Part shown: positions 14,667 through 16,325 of the stretch, piece after piece | Layout: every line of letters starts with the position of its first letter | How positions within the stretch are numbered: position 1 is the stretch's first letter | NCBI GenBank assembly: GCA_946405645.1 | Contig: CAMJHW010000018.1 | Span: 1 to 16,325, forward strand | Reading direction: 5' to 3' | Length of the DNA: 16,325 nucleotides | Source: an uncultured Bacteroidales bacterium | GTDB lineage: Bacteria > Bacteroidota > Bacteroidia > Bacteroidales > UBA932 | Program-made: the position numbers and the translations under genes | The notes under the pieces: model-generated | Database searches by the model: none | Told to the model about the DNA's origin: nothing | What the model saw: the letters and a program-made list of their open reading frames with translations, nothing else

Positions 14667-15964
14667 GGATTGACTACTACGATGACCAGGAAGCCGTCGT
14701 TGACCGGCGCTCCGGCGTCTATCGTGAACATGCCGGTACCGTTCTCCTTCAGAGTCAGCGTGACGCCGTGGCCGTCCGGATCCATCTCATAGGTATATAT
14801 CCCTCTTTCGACGTCGAAATCAAGGTCCTCGCGGCTGATGTCCACTGGAGTGTCCGGAGGATAGACTTCGCACCATACGTGGACCTTCTCATCGTTGGTC
14901 CCGGTGATGTACTGACCCGGATACAGCCTTATCCATCCTTCGCCTACCACCTGCTCCGGTCCCACAGGGGTTTCAGGGTCCAGGCTTCCCTTGCGCGTGA
15001 CGGTCAGGCTGTAGGAATACTTGACGTTGCGGCTGAGGCCGTGCGGCCCTGACGTGTACCCATATCCGTCCTGGTTGATCTCGATGGGATAGAAATAGGT
15101 GATGCCGTCGATGTCGCCCTGGACGACCATCTTCGTGCGGGGGCTGCCTATGGATCCGTCGGAAACGTCGTTGGGATAGCAGTAGAGGTCGACCGGACTC
15201 CACTGTCCGGGAACGACGCTCCTGCGTATCATCTCGGGGTGTCTCATCGTTGACAGGTAATCGTAGTCGAGGCCTCCGGAATTCTCCAGTCTCGATATCT
15301 TGAAACCGTCCTGGCGTAGGATCTCGCTGCTCCCGGAAAGATTAGTTAGGTAAACGCTGCAGTTCTCAAGAGTCCGGCTCCTGTAGCCCCGTCCGGAGAA
15401 GTCACACTTGAGGAAGTCCAGGCAGACTCCTGACAACAGCGGTGTCAGGTGCAGCGGAGTATAGCCTCCGGCTCCCGCGCTGACCTGGCACTCGCCGCTC
15501 ATCACCGGATGTGCCGGATCCTCGTCCTTCAGCTCCCATACTACGCTCTCCAGCGACTCATAACTGCTGAATTCGTCGTATGTGAATGACCTTCCGGTAC
15601 AATTGGCCACTGCAACGACGAGTTTGTCTCCCGCTCCCGACGTTACATATATATAAGGTGTATCGGGTCTGCCCATGCTGCAATAGGAGTCCAGGCGCCT
15701 GCTGTCGTCATCATTGAATACGAACAGGTCTATGCGGGAGATGTCGGAGGCGGCGGCCTTGGTGGGATGCTCCTGCAATGCGAGCAGCTCCGGAATGAAC
15801 AGGGAAGTCGTAAGGCATTGTTCCGGATAAAAAGGATCGGCGGTGCCGCACGAAACCGTCACGACGGCAGGAAATAGCAAGCATAAGACTGAAAGAAAAA
15901 TTGCCAGAACTGGCGAACTGGGCGAACGCCCGGTCAGAAACGATGCCGTGATGTGAGGTTCCAT
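14663..15964 (-). CDS. Fimbrillin-type (FimB/Mfa2- or DUF4906-like) lipoprotein
   Basis: A protein of 433 residues. The signal region is long (hydrophobic stretch about 18-37, then VSCG with the likely lipidated Cys39), and the lipobox is imperfect, with Thr at -3. After it the protein has the layout of Bacteroidota fimbrial or fimbrillin-like proteins: DISRIDLFVFNDD early (the strand typical of Mfa2/FimB and related anchors), a beta-rich N-terminal domain to about 170, then a second domain with GDIDGITYFYPIEIN and RNVKYSYSLTVTRKGS, and the C-terminal beta strand GFLVIVVVNP. Such proteins form or anchor thin pili on the outer surface and mediate adhesion. It stands alone, without other pilus genes in view, so stalk, tip or anchor role cannot be assigned. 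It has its own -7 box upstream. The exact family is uncertain. Confidence 0.72.
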   Translation of the reverse strand: MEPHITASFLTGRSPSSPVLAIFLSVLCLLFPAVVTVSCGTADPFYPEQCLTTSLFIPELLALQEHPTKAAASDISRIDLFVFNDDDSRRLDSYCSMGRPDTPYIYVTSGAGDKLVVAVANCTGRSFTYDEFSSYESLESVVWELKDEDPAHPVMSGECQVSAGAGGYTPLHLTPLLSGVCLDFLKCDFSGRGYRSRTLENCSVYLTNLSGSSEILRQDGFKISRLENSGGLDYDYLSTMRHPEMIRRSVVPGQWSPVDLYCYPNDVSDGSIGSPRTKMVVQGDIDGITYFYPIEINQDGYGYTSGPHGLSRNVKYSYSLTVTRKGSLDPETPVGPEQVVGEGWIRLYPGQYITGTNDEKVHVWCEVYPPDTPVDISREDLDFDVERGIYTYEMDPDGHGVTLTLKENGTGMFTIDAGAPVNDGFLVIVVVNP

Positions 15965-16025
15965 AGCGTCAGGTTTGAAAGGTGAATGATTCGCTTTGCG
16001 GCTTCCGCCGGCCTTTTCTCTGAGA

Positions 16026-16033
16026 CAAATCTA
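16026..16033 (-). promoter_or_regulatory. -7 box, likely fimbrillin-gene promoter
   Basis: The minus strand reads TAGATTTG, a perfect TAnnTTTG, about 60 bases before the start codon. A TTG lies 24 bases upstream (16058-16060), longer than the usual spacing for a -33 element. Confidence 0.5.
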
Positions 16034-16060
16034 ATCAAACCTTCCGCCCGGGACTTTCAA

Positions 16061-16072
16061 AAAGATATCTTT
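16061..16072. repeat. 12-base perfect palindrome upstream of the fimbrillin promoter
   Basis: AAAGATATCTTT reads the same on both strands. It lies 27 bases upstream of the -7 box at 16026-16033, so it could be an activator or repressor site. It may also be chance in AT-rich spacer. Confidence 0.4.
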
Positions 16073-16118
16073 CCGGTGGGGAGCGGAATCTTTTTTAAAG
16101 GTATGTTTCTTATATAAC

Positions 16119-16148
16119 AAAAGATCCGGCCTTTCGACCGGATCTTTT
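16119..16148 (-). terminator. Intrinsic terminator after nqrF
   Basis: AAAAGATCCGG (16119-16129) and CCGGATCTTTT (16138-16148) are perfect inverted copies, giving an 11-pair stem with an eight-base loop. The minus-strand copy starts 11 bases beyond the nqrF stop and ends in a T-run. The symmetry would let it work on both strands. Confidence 0.88.
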
Positions 16149-16158
16149 ATTTGTTCGG

Positions 16159-16325
16159 CTAGCCGCCGAAGTTGTCGTAGAGGACGTTCGCGGGATCGAC
16201 TCCGAGCGAATCCAGAAGGTTGTTCACGGAAGAGACCATCATAGGAGGTCCGCACATGAAGTACTTGATGTCCTCCGGAGCCTCGTGGTCCTTGAGATAG
16301 GTCTCGTTCATCACGTTGTGGACGA
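16159..16325 (-). CDS. nqrF: Na+-translocating NADH:quinone reductase subunit F, C-terminal end
   Basis: Only the last 54 residues are in the window, with the start beyond the right edge. They match the end of the ferredoxin-NADP reductase-like domain of NqrF: the NADH-binding CGPPMM motif ([14 protein letters not shown]), then [19 protein letters not shown], where the terminal D-x-FGG is diagnostic of the subunit. NqrF takes electrons from NADH through FAD and a 2Fe-2S centre into the sodium-pumping Nqr complex of the inner membrane. It is normally the last gene of nqrABCDEF, which agrees with the strong terminator directly after it. Confidence 0.93.
   Translation of the reverse strand, partial: VHNVMNETYLKDHEAPEDIKYFMCGPPMMVSSVNNLLDSLGVDPANVLYDNFGG

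Noticed and set aside
16072..16096. Plus-strand terminator-like element (TTCCG / CGGAA then TCTTTTTT)
   Set aside because: The stem has only five pairs and no plus-strand gene lies upstream for 1.4 kb, so there is nothing to terminate.
1..16325. CRISPR arrays, tRNA or rRNA genes, insertion sequences, defence systems
   Set aside because: I looked for regular repeats, terminal inverted repeats, cloverleaf-like segments and known defence domains in the spacers and genes and saw none.

Overview
The window looks like a chromosomal segment from a fairly GC-rich member of the Bacteroidales (phylum Bacteroidota). The signs are a Bacteroidota-type histone H1-like basic protein, a fimbrillin-type lipoprotein, Bacteroidota-style lipoprotein signals (a hydrophobic stretch ending in xSC), exported M6, C1B, C11 and M49 peptidases, an Nqr complex, and promoter -7 boxes of the form TAnnTTTG in place of sigma70 -10 boxes. 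Genus cannot be told from the sequence alone. I see no phage, insertion sequence, CRISPR array or tRNA. Coding density is very high and no gene-free stretch reaches 300 bases.

Layout. (1) 1-404, plus: C-terminal end of a LolC/LolE (FtsX-type) permease. It overlaps by 26 bases the end of a convergent minus-strand operon. (2) 4979 down to 379, minus: a tight four-gene unit of M6 metalloprotease, small unknown lipoprotein, C1B papain-like peptidase and flavin-reductase-fold lipoprotein. Two junctions are ATGA overlaps, and all four products carry an export signal. (3) 6608 down to 5159, minus: rplY (L25) and pth, then the 58-residue histone H1-like gene, closed by an intrinsic terminator. (4) 10893 down to 6717, minus: exported M49 dipeptidyl peptidase III-like lipoprotein, xerD (overlapping it by 26 bases) and a C11 clostripain-like lipoprotein. 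(5) 10961-14666, plus: uvrA, with a Stealth-family sugar-phosphate transferase gene starting one base after its stop. (6) 15964 down to 14663, minus: fimbrillin-type lipoprotein, convergent with the Stealth gene; their stop codons share two bases. (7) 16325 down to 16159, minus: C-terminal end of nqrF with a strong hairpin terminator.

How the genes fit together. Four of the genes encode extracytoplasmic peptidases of different catalytic types (metallo M6 and M49, cysteine C1B and C11). This suggests a cell that digests protein outside the cytoplasm down to small peptides. Translation and nucleoid housekeeping genes and DNA repair or recombination genes are interleaved with them.

The most unusual items are: the unknown four-cysteine lipoprotein between two proteases in one operon; overlapping divergent promoters between uvrA and the M49 gene, with a 10-base-period AAATTTG repeat; two abutting perfect palindromes upstream of the histone-like gene; a two-hairpin leader before rplY; and an orphan Stealth gene coupled to uvrA. 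I found no clearly new multi-gene defence or biosynthetic system.
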